From positions 310,001-374,000 of the forward strand of contig NZ_CAJPVI010000001.1 of the NCBI RefSeq assembly GCF_905397435.1: a stretch of 64,000 bases of DNA, given 5' to 3'. Of this stretch, positions 37,701 to 47,249 are shown one piece after another; the stretch's first letter is position 1, and every line of letters begins with the position of its first letter. The DNA is from Cupriavidus numazuensis (lineage in GTDB: Bacteria > Pseudomonadota > Gammaproteobacteria > Burkholderiales > Burkholderiaceae). The notes under the pieces are model-generated. The model saw only the letters and a list, made by a program, of their open reading frames with translations. It was not told where the DNA came from and searched no databases. A program made the translations under genes and the position numbers.

Positions 37701-37858
37701 TCCAGTTCGTCACGCGTGAGTGCCGACAGGATCTCGACCGTTGACAGGAAATCGGCGAGCGATGCACCCGCAGCAGGGGATGCGGGCGATGCAGGTGCGG
37801 CCGCTGGCGGCGGCACCTCGGCCGCCGCTGCGCCTTCGCTAGCGGGCTTCGATGACAT
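34727..37858 (-). CDS. C39-peptidase ABC exporter with two cyclic-nucleotide-binding-like domains
   Basis: A 1043-residue inner-membrane exporter that should cleave double-glycine leaders and transport the freed peptides. Domain order: two cNMP-binding-like domains (about 40-165 and 170-295), a C39 peptidase domain (about 325-455; catalytic Cys341 in MDCGAAC, His414 in GYHYV, Asp430 in ADPG), six transmembrane helices (470-760), and an ATPase (Walker A GRSGSGKT 837-844, LSGGQ 941-945, Walker B LLVFDEATS 961-969, H-loop His997). The usual Arg of the phosphate-binding cassette is not clear in either cNMP domain, so they may be ligand-independent. The architecture resembles the cyanobacterial HetC type. 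It overlaps both neighbours in the operon. Confidence 0.92.
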   Translation of the reverse strand: MSSKPASEGAAAAEVPPPAAAPASPASPAAGASLADFLSTVEILSALTRDELEQLAAAAQTQTFGFGDTVCNAGEPAPGLYIIKAGSVRVFNEEHGKEISMGVRKTGEVFADVALLRDYHHESSVRASGKTELLMIPRSVGEKVVAGNQAALAFITSYVAISSAGGFVARLFDLRGKLDRRELEDAVRSVGVKRVAAGKEILKQDGRDDRRLYVVRQGAVRIVRNEDEDEFPLATLGQGDIFGERACVMRQEQIASAIAETDVRLLVIPEKTVQLILERNPRLREVLEERIRVVDRELHRQKKLAERRKRPVLLDLQSKPELGERLIRRFALVEQAEEMDCGAACLAMICRHYGIPMSLGKLRELANVTTQGATLESLARAGESLGFTTRGVQCTRESLMGFELPFIVHWEGYHYVIVYGVSARWVWVADPGIGFRKMSAEEFERGWSGTCLLFSPGESMAQLSVQRSPWLRFISYLAPYKKILAHLFLATFVIQVLGVVPPLIIQNILDGVVVHQNIGLLNLLIVGLIIANLFSQLMSTIRAYLANFMVRNMDFAMMSHFFKHTLSLPLSFFAKRKTGDIFARFQENQTIRAFLTESTVTTALNLLMVFIYFTIMFLYNVKLTLLLIAFVIPIAALTVVVTPKVKTYAREVFAASTDAKAYLMETLGGAETVKGMGIERPVRLRWEAKYAKALEKQYQAQAFHILVGMISQLLNAATTIAVLWVGATLVLQRELTIGQLIAFNAFMGSVLAPLMGLVALWGQLNDAGVAMERLGDVLDLEPEQKPQDVMSRVLLPDLQGEIEMNGLYFRYGGEDTAYVLENISLHIKPGEMVAIVGRSGSGKTTLAKLLVGFYRPTEGSMKVDGYEIGMIDTEFYRAQVGYVMQTNLLFSGTIAENIACGDESPDRRRIEEVARMADAHPFITKLPLGYEQIVGERGMGLSGGQIQRLCIARALYHDPRLLVFDEATSALDTQSESNILANMQEILRGRTAVIIAHRLSTIMQADKILVLYEGAVVEQGRHEELLDRKGMYYQLVQKQLSSA

Positions 37859-38591
37859 GTTCCTGCGCCCTCGCCATCAGCCACTCTTCGCGCAAGAGCC
37901 GGCGCACTTCCACGGCGACGTCGCCGTCGAGCGTCGCGGGATGCTTCGCGCGCACGAGGAAAACCTCGAAGAACGAGCGGTCCGCCGCCGCGAACGGCCC
38001 GAGCAGGTCGCCGGCTTCCGCGTTGAAGACCTTCGCTTCGATATCTGTCTTGAGCGAGCCGCGCAAGACCTTGCCGATGTCGCCGCCGCGTTCGCGCGTA
38101 TCGGCAATCGAATGCTCGCGGGCCATCTCGGCGAAGCTGTCGGGGTCGTCCTGCAGGTACGAGATCAGTTCCTTGGCCTTGCCTTCGCTGTCCACCACAA
38201 TGTGGCTGACCTCAATGCTGTCGAAGCGCGGCGAATTGAGCTGGAAGTATTCGTGCACCGCGGCGTCGTTGCAGACCTGCTCTATCATGCGCTCCTGGTA
38301 CAGGCTGTCGGTGATGAAGACCTCGAACTCGTCCAGGCTCACGCCCAGTGCGTCGAGATAGTGGTTCATGTCCGCCGCGCGGTGCAGCCCCTGCACGCGC
38401 CGGAACTGGTCGGCGCGCTCCTGGATCTCTTCCTGCGTCAGGGCCATGCCCGCGCGCTTCGCGGCATGGACGGTGAGCTTGTCGCGCACCATCTGCTCGA
38501 CCAGGCCTTCGAACTGCCCGGTGAACTTGAGCAGGCGGATGAATTCTTCGACGCCCAGTGCCTCGTCGTCGATACGCACAATGCCAGTCAT
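37839..38591 (-). CDS. Parvulin-type peptidyl-prolyl isomerase without signal peptide
   Basis: A 250-residue SurA/PpiC-like protein. The N-terminal helical region (1-115) is SurA-like and the parvulin domain spans about 120-215 (VSHIVVDSEGKAKELISYLQ and RERGGDIGKVLRGSLKTDIE, with GGDIG as the family motif). There is no signal peptide or membrane segment, so it appears to be cytoplasmic, unlike SurA. It overlaps the exporter gene by 20 bases, which ties it to that transporter; it may bind or isomerise the precursor peptide before export. That role is inferred from context only. Confidence 0.82.
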   Translation of the reverse strand: MTGIVRIDDEALGVEEFIRLLKFTGQFEGLVEQMVRDKLTVHAAKRAGMALTQEEIQERADQFRRVQGLHRAADMNHYLDALGVSLDEFEVFITDSLYQERMIEQVCNDAAVHEYFQLNSPRFDSIEVSHIVVDSEGKAKELISYLQDDPDSFAEMAREHSIADTRERGGDIGKVLRGSLKTDIEAKVFNAEAGDLLGPFAAADRSFFEVFLVRAKHPATLDGDVAVEVRRLLREEWLMARAQEHVIEAR

Positions 38592-38656
38592 GGCCCTACC
38601 TCCTATAACGGCCGCACTGCGGCGGTCGCGATTCGCTCCGTGAACCCCGTGCCCAG

Positions 38657-40039
38657 CTAGCCTGCCACCTGCCTGAACGGATCCAGGCCCAGGTCGATCA
38701 GGCGGCGCTCGCGCACCACGATCTCCGCCGTGGCGGTCATGCCGTAGCGCAGCGGGTAACGGGTTTCGCCCACGGCGTAGTAATCGCGCGACAGGCGGAT
38801 GCGGCCTTCATAGACCGGCTGCTTGTCCGGCCCGCCCGGCTTGGTCGCCGGCGAGATGTATTCGAGCGTGCCTTCGATCAGTCCATAGCGCTGGTACGGG
38901 AACGCGTTGAACTTGAGCTTGACCGGCAGGCCTTCCTTCAGGAACGCGCGGTCGCGTTCGGCAATGGCGATCTTCAGCACGGGGCGCGCGTCATTGGGTG
39001 CGATGCCACCGATCGGTGTATTGGCCTGGATCTTGTCACCGCGTTGGGTCGAGGTCACGTCCGTGATAACGCCCGACACCGGCGCAAGGATCAGCAGGAA
39101 GTTGTCCTTGTCGATGTTCTCGAAGCGGATGCGCGCGGCCGCTTCGGCCACCAGGCGCGCAGTCTGCACCTGCAGGCGCAGCTTGTCCTCGGTACTCGCA
39201 ATCTCGCGCATCGCCGCGTCGTACTGCACGCGCAGACCGGCAAGTTCCTGGCCGCTGCTTTCGAGCTGCACGTTGGCCTGGGTCAGCTCCTGGCCCTGCC
39301 GCGCTTCCAGCTCGGCCAGCCGCGATTGCGCCACGCGCAGCGTGTTTTCGGCCTCCTGCGTGGCCGCGCGCTTGGCATCCACTTGCGACTGCGACACGCC
39401 ACCGCCGGCCGGCAGCGCGAACAGCCGCGTATAGCGGTCCTGCTCCTGGCGCGCGAAGTCTCGGGCCCGGCGCGAATTCTCGACATTGCTGCGCGCCTCC
39501 TGAATCTGCGCGCGCTGCTGCTCGGTCAGCTTTGTCGTGCCCTCGGCAATGCGCGTTTCATGCTGGCGCGTGCCCACGTCGATCTGTTGCTTGAGCGCGG
39601 CGGCGCGACGCTCCATCAACGCCTTCTTCTCTGGGAACTGCTTCCATTCGCGCTCGGAGTCTTCGAGCTTGAGCTGCGCTTCCAGCGCATTGGCCGCGGC
39701 TTCAATGGCGCCGCGTGCGTTCAGGCGGGCCAGCACGTCATCCTTCGACACCGGCTGTCCCTCGGCGACATACAGGTCCGCGAGTTCGCCGTCCACGGGG
39801 GCGTAGAAGCGCCTGACCTCCGACTCCGGCGCGAGCGTACCCTCGGCCGTGACGATCACGTCGGCATGCCCGAAGAACGACCAGATCAGCGCGCACACCA
39901 CCAGCGCGAACGTCGTCACGATCGTCAGCAAGCTCAGCCGCCACGGCTCGGCCGTGAGGATGGCAATGCCTTCGCCGCCGTGGTCCTCGAGCGCCTCGGA
40001 TAGTGGCCTCAGGCGGTTGCTGCCTTGTGTGTCGTTCAT
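38657..40039 (-). CDS. HlyD-family membrane fusion protein
   Basis: A 460-residue periplasmic adaptor linking the inner-membrane exporter to an outer-membrane channel. One N-terminal transmembrane helix (about 38-58), a split biotinyl-lipoyl-like domain (VDGELADLYVAEGQPVSKDDVLARL and LILAPVSGVITDVTSTQRGDKIQ), and a long coiled-coil hairpin (about 115-310) rich in Q, E, R and A. The C-terminal beta-barrel includes the HlyD motif PLRYGMTATAEIVVRERRLIDLGLDPFRQ. It overlaps the FHA gene by four bases and precedes the parvulin gene. Confidence 0.93.
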   Translation of the reverse strand: MNDTQGSNRLRPLSEALEDHGGEGIAILTAEPWRLSLLTIVTTFALVVCALIWSFFGHADVIVTAEGTLAPESEVRRFYAPVDGELADLYVAEGQPVSKDDVLARLNARGAIEAAANALEAQLKLEDSEREWKQFPEKKALMERRAAALKQQIDVGTRQHETRIAEGTTKLTEQQRAQIQEARSNVENSRRARDFARQEQDRYTRLFALPAGGGVSQSQVDAKRAATQEAENTLRVAQSRLAELEARQGQELTQANVQLESSGQELAGLRVQYDAAMREIASTEDKLRLQVQTARLVAEAAARIRFENIDKDNFLLILAPVSGVITDVTSTQRGDKIQANTPIGGIAPNDARPVLKIAIAERDRAFLKEGLPVKLKFNAFPYQRYGLIEGTLEYISPATKPGGPDKQPVYEGRIRLSRDYYAVGETRYPLRYGMTATAEIVVRERRLIDLGLDPFRQVAG

Positions 40040-42651
40040 GGCCGCGCCTCTTTCGGCTTGTCAGATGCCGCCGCGGTGGCGGCCGCTGCAGCCGATGCCC
40101 CAGCCGGAGCTTCGGTGCCCTGCGCTTCGCCGCCCAGCAGGTCCAGCTTGGCCTTGAGCACGGCCGGGTCGAGCACCATGCGCAGCTCCTGCAAGGCGCG
40201 GCGCTGCTGGTCGACTTCTGCGCGGATCTCCTCTTCCGCCTTGTTCCACTGCGCGAGATCTGCGCTCTCGCCGGCCTTGAGCTGACTGACGATGCGAATC
40301 CCTTGCCGCGCATCTTCCTGCGCCTGCGCGAGGCGCTTCGCCTGGTCTCGGAACTTCGGCGAAATGCCGGGTTCCAGCCGCTGGTCGGCGCCGATCTGGC
40401 CGTTGGCGCGGTACTGCTTCCAGCCTGCAATGGCGCGGCTCACCAGCTCACGCGCACGCCGCAAGGCACTGTCGCGGATCGCGGTGACATCCGGCTCCAC
40501 GGCTTTGGCGTAGTACTTGTCCTCGTCGGGATCCAGCATGGCGTAGAAGCCCAGCAGCTTGTCCTCGTAGCCCCCCGCACCACGCGAGCCCTGCAGTGCC
40601 GCGTACTGCGTGGCGACCTGCTGCTTGTGCGCGGCGTCTTTCGCCACGTCGTCGGCCCACGGCCCGGCGCTGATGCGGCGCAGGCCCGCGATGGCGGTCG
40701 CGCTGTCGCCGCGCTGCCACGCTTGCGCGGCCACGGCATACTGGCGCGCGACGTCCGTGGTGGGAAGGCGCTGCGCGAGACGCGCGTACTGTGCCTGGAA
40801 TGGCGGCGTGGCGAACTTCGCATCGGCCATGCGCGCCACCAGCGGCCCCGGGTTGCGGGCGCGCAGCGGCTGCATCAGCGCGGTGTAGCGGCGCAGGTCG
40901 TCCTGCAGCTTGTCCAGGCCGGACAGCCGCGGGTATTTTTCCTTATAGTCATCCAGCACCGGCTGCAGCGCTTCGGGCTTGTCGCGCGCGAGTTCGGTGG
41001 CGATCGTGGCATTGAGCCGGTCGATCGCGGCCAGGTAGACCGACTCGTCCGTCTGCAGCTTGCGCACATCGCTGAGCGCGCTCGCATAGACGTCGCGGAA
41101 TGCCGGTTCGTATCCGGCGATGCGCCCCAGCGCACGCTGGTGCGCGCCGGTGTCCTGGTTCCAGTGCGTCAGCAGGCCGCGTATGACGGACTCATCGGTG
41201 TAGAGCCGGATCGGCGCTTCCGCACCGCCGCGCTGCGCGAAGTAGCGCTCCAGGTCGCCGATCCATTCGAGCTCGCGCACCAGCGGGTGTGCGTCCGCGT
41301 TGTGCTGGCTGCCCGAGGCCATCTCGGCCAGCAGCGTAGCGGCGCCGCTGAAATCCTTTGCCTTGAGCTTGGCCGCCCATTGCGGCACGTAGGCACGCAG
41401 CAACGCTTCCGTGCCCATGGCCTGGAACGCCGCATCGTCGGGGTGCCGCGCGAGATAGGCGTCCGCCGCCTTGGCTGCCCCGGCGTACTGGCCGTCGGCA
41501 AGCAGCGACTTCACGTCGCGCTCTGGCATGCCGCGCAGGTAGAGCGCACCGAGGCCCACCGCAATCAGCGCAAGCACCACCAGGCCCCATCGCGCTGCGC
41601 GCCGCACGCGCACCGGGTCATTCAGGCCAAAGCGTCCGGCGACTTCTCCCGCAAGCAGCGCCGTGCGGCTGCGCGACGCATTTCCCTTGCGCGCCGACGC
41701 ATCGGTAGCCGCCGCGGCCTGCGCTTCGGCATCGGCATTGACCTCGTCTTCCTGCCGCGCCGCGTAGTCGACGCAAAAGATATCGAGGAACGAATCGGCC
41801 GCGCCGACGAAGGTTGTCTTGTCCGCGTCGTCATCCAGTGCATGCGCCGGCGCCGCCGTATGCTCGGCAACGGGCTCGACGTCGGCCACGGCATCCGGTG
41901 CGGCGAACACGGTGCGCGTAGCCGTGGCGTCGGCATCGCCTTCGCGCTGCACCGCGATCTTGTAGACGAAGTGGCTGCCGCCGAACGCAATCAGGTCGCC
42001 ATCGTTGAGCGGCACGCCATGATCGGCAAGACGGTGGCCGTTGACGAAGGTGCCGTTGGTGCTGCCCAGGTCCTCCAGGAACGGCACGCCGCACTTCAGG
42101 TAGATATGCGCATGGCGCCGCGACAGGTAGTTGACCTGCTGCGGATGGCTGTCGCGGTAGCGCGCGAACGTGTCATCGGCCTTGCTGATCAGGTACGGGA
42201 AGCCGCTCAGCTCGATCGGCTGCAGACCCAGGTCGCTGCGTTCCGGCTGCAGCGTGACCATCACGCGCGGCGCTTCCGGCGCGGCCACGCGCGGCGAAAG
42301 CCGTACGTGGAACGACAGCGCCGACCCGAAGGAAAGCTCGTCCCCGTCGCTGAGCCGCAGCGGATGCCCGGCAACGTCGGCGCCGTTGATGCGCGTGCCG
42401 TTCTTGCTGCCGAGGTCCGCCACGTACACCGCGCCGTGCTCGGCGAAGATGCGCGCGTGCCGGCGCGACAGCGCCGCGGTCAGCTCTTCGGGGTAGGAAA
42501 CGAACGGTGCCTCGCTCCGGCCAACGGCGAACAGGTCTTCGCCGATGCGGATCTCGCCCAGTTCCGGACGCGAGACGGGCGTCAGCAGAATGTCGAACTC
42601 CTGACCCATCCTCACCGGCATTTCCATGATCAGTGCATCGTCAGGAGCCAT
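40036..42651 (-). CDS. Two-FHA-domain transmembrane protein of the peptide export operon
   Basis: An 871-residue protein beginning with two forkhead-associated domains, which bind phosphothreonine: FHA1 about 20-118 (GRSE, SRRHARI, LGSKNGTRING) and FHA2 about 130-235 (LSRRHAHI, LGSTNGTFVNG). An acidic, Ala-rich linker follows (240-345), then one transmembrane helix (about 355-372), and a large, mostly helical periplasmic C-terminus of about 500 residues that I cannot assign. It is the first gene of the exporter operon. The linker contains threonines that a Ser/Thr kinase could phosphorylate. It may link the kinase at 47250 to secretion; this is inferred. Confidence 0.88.
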   Translation of the reverse strand: MAPDDALIMEMPVRMGQEFDILLTPVSRPELGEIRIGEDLFAVGRSEAPFVSYPEELTAALSRRHARIFAEHGAVYVADLGSKNGTRINGADVAGHPLRLSDGDELSFGSALSFHVRLSPRVAAPEAPRVMVTLQPERSDLGLQPIELSGFPYLISKADDTFARYRDSHPQQVNYLSRRHAHIYLKCGVPFLEDLGSTNGTFVNGHRLADHGVPLNDGDLIAFGGSHFVYKIAVQREGDADATATRTVFAAPDAVADVEPVAEHTAAPAHALDDDADKTTFVGAADSFLDIFCVDYAARQEDEVNADAEAQAAAATDASARKGNASRSRTALLAGEVAGRFGLNDPVRVRRAARWGLVVLALIAVGLGALYLRGMPERDVKSLLADGQYAGAAKAADAYLARHPDDAAFQAMGTEALLRAYVPQWAAKLKAKDFSGAATLLAEMASGSQHNADAHPLVRELEWIGDLERYFAQRGGAEAPIRLYTDESVIRGLLTHWNQDTGAHQRALGRIAGYEPAFRDVYASALSDVRKLQTDESVYLAAIDRLNATIATELARDKPEALQPVLDDYKEKYPRLSGLDKLQDDLRRYTALMQPLRARNPGPLVARMADAKFATPPFQAQYARLAQRLPTTDVARQYAVAAQAWQRGDSATAIAGLRRISAGPWADDVAKDAAHKQQVATQYAALQGSRGAGGYEDKLLGFYAMLDPDEDKYYAKAVEPDVTAIRDSALRRARELVSRAIAGWKQYRANGQIGADQRLEPGISPKFRDQAKRLAQAQEDARQGIRIVSQLKAGESADLAQWNKAEEEIRAEVDQQRRALQELRMVLDPAVLKAKLDLLGGEAQGTEAPAGASAAAAATAAASDKPKEARP

Positions 42652-42717
42652 GTTTCCAAGAAACCAACAGGTGCAGCGTCGAACGCTGCCGCACCGGAGG
42701 ATGAATCGACAATCAAC

Positions 42718-42745
42718 ATAGTAGGCGACGCCTCTCGCTAGTCAA
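42718..42745 (-). promoter_or_regulatory. Sigma-70 promoter of the FHA-HlyD-parvulin-exporter-activator operon
   Basis: On the minus strand, TTGACT (42740-42745) and TACTAT (42718-42723) are separated by 16 bp. The predicted start is about 42711, giving a 5' leader of roughly 60 bases before the FHA gene. The exporter and its activator would thus be made constitutively, while the outer-membrane and peptide genes depend on sigma-54. Confidence 0.65.
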
Positions 42746-42863
42746 TTGAATGCGCACCAGCCGTAGCGCGCAAGGTGTCGCCCATGCGGCGCAAACCGCT
42801 GGCGTGCCCTGCCTGCCCGGAAGCTGATGTATCGTGAACGCTGCCTGACGAACGGGCGCCGGG

Positions 42864-44327
42864 TCACTGCGACGGCGAATTGCTCGCCGTCGCGTTGCTG
42901 ACCCGCACGTCGGTCCAGCCGCCGCCGAGCGCCTTGTAGAGCGTGACAGTATCGGCAAGGATCTGTTGGTGGACGGCCAACAAGGACAGTTGCGCGCTCA
43001 GCAGCGAACGCTCGGTCTCGAACACTTCGAGCTGCGACACCACGCCTTCCTTGAGCTGCGCCTCGATCTGCGAGGACACCACGCGCAACTGGTCAACCTG
43101 CTGCTGCAACTCGATGCGCTGCTTCTTGTGCGCGTCGACGTTGACCAGTGCGGTTTCCACCTCTTCGAACGCGTTCATCACGGTGCGGCCGTAATCGCTT
43201 TCCACCACCTTGACCTGCGCCTCAGTCGTCTTGATGCGGGCGCGAACGTTGGGGTCCAGCATCGGCAGCGTGATGCTGGGCGCGAGGCCGAACGTGAAGG
43301 ATTTCAGCAAGCTGTTCAGCGCGAAGCTGGCCATGCCGCCGTTCGCGGTCAGGCTGATGCTCGGCAGTTGCGCGAGCCGGGCCTGGCCGACGATGTTGTA
43401 CGCCGCGAGCACGCGATACTCCGCGGCCACGATGTCGGGCCGGCGCGCCAGCAACTGCGACGGCAGGCCCGCCGGCACCGGCGGCGGCTGCACGCGCTCC
43501 TGCAGCTTGCCGGGCGGCACCTTGAGATTGCCGGCAGGGACGCCGACCAGCGTGGCCAGCGCGTTCTCGGTCACGTCACGCGAGCGGCGCAGCTCGATCA
43601 GGTCCTTGGTCAGCCGGTTGATTTCCGCCTGCTGCTGCATCACGCGGATCTTCGGCACCAGCCCGTTCTGGAACATGGCCTGGTACGTGTTGAGGATCTG
43701 CCCGTTCTTCTGCACGGTGCGCGCCTGCTGATCGATCTGCTCGTCGAACTGCAGGATCTGGAAGTAAGCGGTCGAGACATTGGCCGCCAGCGTCAGGTAG
43801 CCTGCGCGCCAGTCCGCTTCGGTGGCGTGGAACTCGGCGGTCTGCGCCTGCACGCCCTTCTCGACCTTGCCCCAGATGTCGATGTCCCAGCTCAACTGGC
43901 CGCCCAGGTTGTAGCTGCGCGCGACCGCCTGGCCGGTGGTCTTGGTGACGTTCGCGTTGGCATTGAGGTCGATCACCGGCAGCTGGCCGGCCTTCGCTTC
44001 ACCGATCTGCGCCTGCGCCACGCGGATGCGCGCGGCGAGCACCTTGATGTCGTAGTTGCCGGACAGCGCCTGCGTGATCAGCTTGTTCAGGTACGGGTCC
44101 TTGAACCCCTGCCACCAGTTCGGCTGCACGGTCTCGGCCGGAGATACCGTGATCGACTCCTGCCGCGACCATTCCGTCTTGGCCGGCGTTTCCGGACGCT
44201 CGTACACCGGCGGACGGAAGTCGGCACAGCCGGTGAGCCATCCCGCGCAGGCCGCAGCTGCGACCCAGGCAAAAATGCGGCGCGGCCGCGGAACAGTCAA
44301 GGACGATTCGGTAGAGACGTTGGGCAC
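42864..44327 (-). CDS. TolC/NodT-family outer-membrane efflux lipoprotein
   Basis: A 487-residue outer-membrane channel lipoprotein (OprM/NodT type). The N-terminus has a signal peptide with lipobox WLTGC, and two OEP repeats follow, including SWDIDIWGKVEKGVQAQ and the periplasmic-tip helices with ARRPDIVAAEYRV. I chose GTG 44327 because AGGAAGA lies just upstream; an ATG at 44348 would add seven residues with no ribosome-binding site. The gene has its own sigma-54-type promoter at 44502-44517 and ends about 210 bases from the FHA gene. It is the likely outer-membrane exit for the exporter. Confidence 0.9.
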   Translation of the reverse strand: MPNVSTESSLTVPRPRRIFAWVAAAACAGWLTGCADFRPPVYERPETPAKTEWSRQESITVSPAETVQPNWWQGFKDPYLNKLITQALSGNYDIKVLAARIRVAQAQIGEAKAGQLPVIDLNANANVTKTTGQAVARSYNLGGQLSWDIDIWGKVEKGVQAQTAEFHATEADWRAGYLTLAANVSTAYFQILQFDEQIDQQARTVQKNGQILNTYQAMFQNGLVPKIRVMQQQAEINRLTKDLIELRRSRDVTENALATLVGVPAGNLKVPPGKLQERVQPPPVPAGLPSQLLARRPDIVAAEYRVLAAYNIVGQARLAQLPSISLTANGGMASFALNSLLKSFTFGLAPSITLPMLDPNVRARIKTTEAQVKVVESDYGRTVMNAFEEVETALVNVDAHKKQRIELQQQVDQLRVVSSQIEAQLKEGVVSQLEVFETERSLLSAQLSLLAVHQQILADTVTLYKALGGGWTDVRVSNATASNSPSQ

Positions 44328-44501
44328 GATGTCTTCCTGCAACCGCATGCACGACGACGCCACCGGAGTGGTGCCGCCCTGCCTTGCGTGTCTGTATTGT
44401 GGTTCGCGCTGGCGCGCACTCCAACCCCGAAATGAGGCCGGCGGTGAGGTTGTGGATGCGCATCGGCAGATGGCGTCCGGTGTTGCTTTCCGGATAACCA
44501 T

Positions 44502-44517
44502 TGCACAGGGTGTGCCA
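44502..44517 (-). promoter_or_regulatory. Sigma-54-type promoter of the outer-membrane channel gene
   Basis: On the minus strand the sequence is TGGCACACCCTGTGCA: the -24 GG and -12 GC are separated by exactly 10 bp. It is nearly the same as the element before the paired peptides (TGGCACACCCCATGC). The predicted start is about 44491, 164 bases before the gene. Confidence 0.72.
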
Positions 44518-44657
44518 GCGTGGCGCGGTGCGCGCGGTATCGACCGCAAAGCCTTGAAAACAAGCGGCTTTATGCGCAACGGGGAATAGGCGGGGCCATG
44601 ATGGAACACATTGACAGCGTGCCCACTGGCGTACGGGAACCAACAGTCGGCCGATCA

Positions 44658-44678
44658 CTGTCGGCTGTTATACGACAG
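44658..44678. promoter_or_regulatory. Palindromic upstream activator site (channel gene)
   Basis: CTGTCG-N9-CGACAG, a perfect inverted repeat about 141 bp upstream of the sigma-54 element. Additional half sites lie at 44641-44646 (CAACAG) and 44683-44688 (CGACAG). The same palindrome with the same N9 spacing is upstream of the other two sigma-54 promoters. Confidence 0.65.
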
Positions 44679-44768
44679 TGCACGACAGTAAATGTGGTGC
44701 GACGGGCCACTCCGCAGGCCGCGCGCGCAAGGACGCGTGGCGGCCAACCGGCCGCCACGCAGCGGGAA

Positions 44769-45197
44769 TCACTTCACGTAGATGGTGATCTTCTTCGAGT
44801 AGATCGGCGGATTGGTCGGGATGTGCTTGTCGTCGCCCATGATCAACTGCAGCGTGTGCTTGCCGGGTGGCAGCTCGACCATGGTCTCGGTTTCGCCCGC
44901 GCCGAAATGCAGGTGATTGCGATCGTTCGGGATTTCCTTGTCCATCGGCGGCAGGTCCACGTCGATCAGCAAGTGGTGGTGGCCGGTCTTCGGGTACTTG
45001 ACGTCCTTTGGCGCCACGCCCATGTTGCGCAGGCCGAACCATACCTTGAACGGCTTGCCCGCGGGCAGCACCTGCCCGTTGTTCGGAAAGCCGATGTACA
45101 GGTACGCATCCGGCGGCGCCGGCGTTTCCCCGGCCATGGCCGCGGCTGGCAGCAGGAGGCACGCGCCGAGCAACGTGGCGGCTAGCAGCTTGAACAT
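44769..45197 (-). CDS. DUF4399 periplasmic protein (copy 1)
   Basis: A 142-residue exported protein: signal peptide about 1-22 (LLAATLLGACLLLPAAAMA), then one DUF4399 domain with GHHHLLIDVDLPPMDKEIPN and NHLHFGAGETE followed by PPGKHTLQLIMGDDKHIPTNPPIYSKKITI. The cluster of histidines suggests a metal site. Members are often misannotated; no function is established. It is a paralogue of the next gene upstream and both lie on the minus strand between the channel gene and the FGE-like gene. Confidence 0.85.
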   Translation of the reverse strand: MFKLLAATLLGACLLLPAAAMAGETPAPPDAYLYIGFPNNGQVLPAGKPFKVWFGLRNMGVAPKDVKYPKTGHHHLLIDVDLPPMDKEIPNDRNHLHFGAGETETMVELPPGKHTLQLIMGDDKHIPTNPPIYSKKITIYVK

Positions 45198-45223
45198 GGT
45201 GGATCCCCCTCGCGCTGGTTCGG

Positions 45224-45649
45224 CTATTTCACCGTGATGGTGATCTTCTTCGAGTAGAGCGGCGGATCGAACGGCACGTGCTTGGCATCGCCGAGCAGCA
45301 GTTGCAGCGTGTGCTTGCCCGGTGGCAGTTCGATGCGCGCATCCGTTTCCCCCGCACCGAAGTGCAGGTGGTTCTTGTCGGAAGGGATTTCCTTGTCCAG
45401 CGGCGGCAGATCCGTATCGATCAGCAGGTGATGATGGCCGCATTTGGCAGATTCGATGCCCTTGGGACAGACGCCCATATTGCGCAGGCCCATGCGGATC
45501 CAGAACTTGCCGCCAGTGATGACGGCGCCGTCCGGCGGCCAGATGATGTAGACCTCCGCATTCGGCGGCGCCGAAGTCGGCATCGAGACGGATGGCACAA
45601 CGGCCACGGCCATAGCCGCCAACAGGCGGAGCAGGAATCGTCTGGACAT
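45224..45649 (-). CDS. DUF4399 periplasmic protein (copy 2)
   Basis: A 141-residue exported DUF4399 protein, paralogous to its neighbour, with the same GHHHLLIDTDLPPLDKEIPS and NHLHFGAGETD motifs. A signal peptide of about 22 residues precedes the domain (LLRLLAAMAVAVVPSVSM). Unlike copy 1, it has two cysteines (VCPKGIESAKCGHHH), spaced so they could form a disulfide next to the His cluster. It is 26 bases upstream of copy 1, so the pair is probably an operon. In the 329 bases between this gene and the divergent FGE-like gene I see only a weak -10-like TATCTT at 45879. Confidence 0.85.
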   Translation of the reverse strand: MSRRFLLRLLAAMAVAVVPSVSMPTSAPPNAEVYIIWPPDGAVITGGKFWIRMGLRNMGVCPKGIESAKCGHHHLLIDTDLPPLDKEIPSDKNHLHFGAGETDARIELPPGKHTLQLLLGDAKHVPFDPPLYSKKITITVK

Positions 45650-45978
45650 ACGCGGCGCCTCCCGGAGAGTGTCCGAATACCCGATCACGTTGTCCCGCAA
45701 GCCCGTGGTTCTTCTGGTTGCTCTTGGCCCAGCGCTCGGCGATTCGGTATTCAGGTTAGAACGGAACTTGGCAAAAAGCGAACTCGCGATGACATCTTCG
45801 CATCGACTTTGCGCGACCCGCATGCGCTGGGCGCCACAGGCGCCGATGCAAGCACCTCCGGATTCACAATCGCTGTGCTATCTTGAAGCAAGCCGACGTC
45901 GCGGCAACACCACAATGCGCCCCAGGCGCCGCCACAGCGCGCGCATCGGGCTGGCCGCAGTTCCAACGGGGTCCGAAA

Positions 45979-47226
<1,248 letters not shown>

Positions 47227-47249
47227 CGTAACGCCTCGCCCTCCAAGCC

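Noticed and set aside
40003..42741. A 912-codon plus-strand frame opposite the FHA gene
   Set aside because: It is antisense to a gene with two clear FHA domains; its composition is that of a third-position GC shadow.
44349..44658. Possible extra peptide gene between the sigma-54 site and the channel gene
   Set aside because: A frame starting M-R-I-H-N-L-T-A-G-L exists but has no ribosome-binding site, no GG motif in the right place and runs into the channel gene in another frame.
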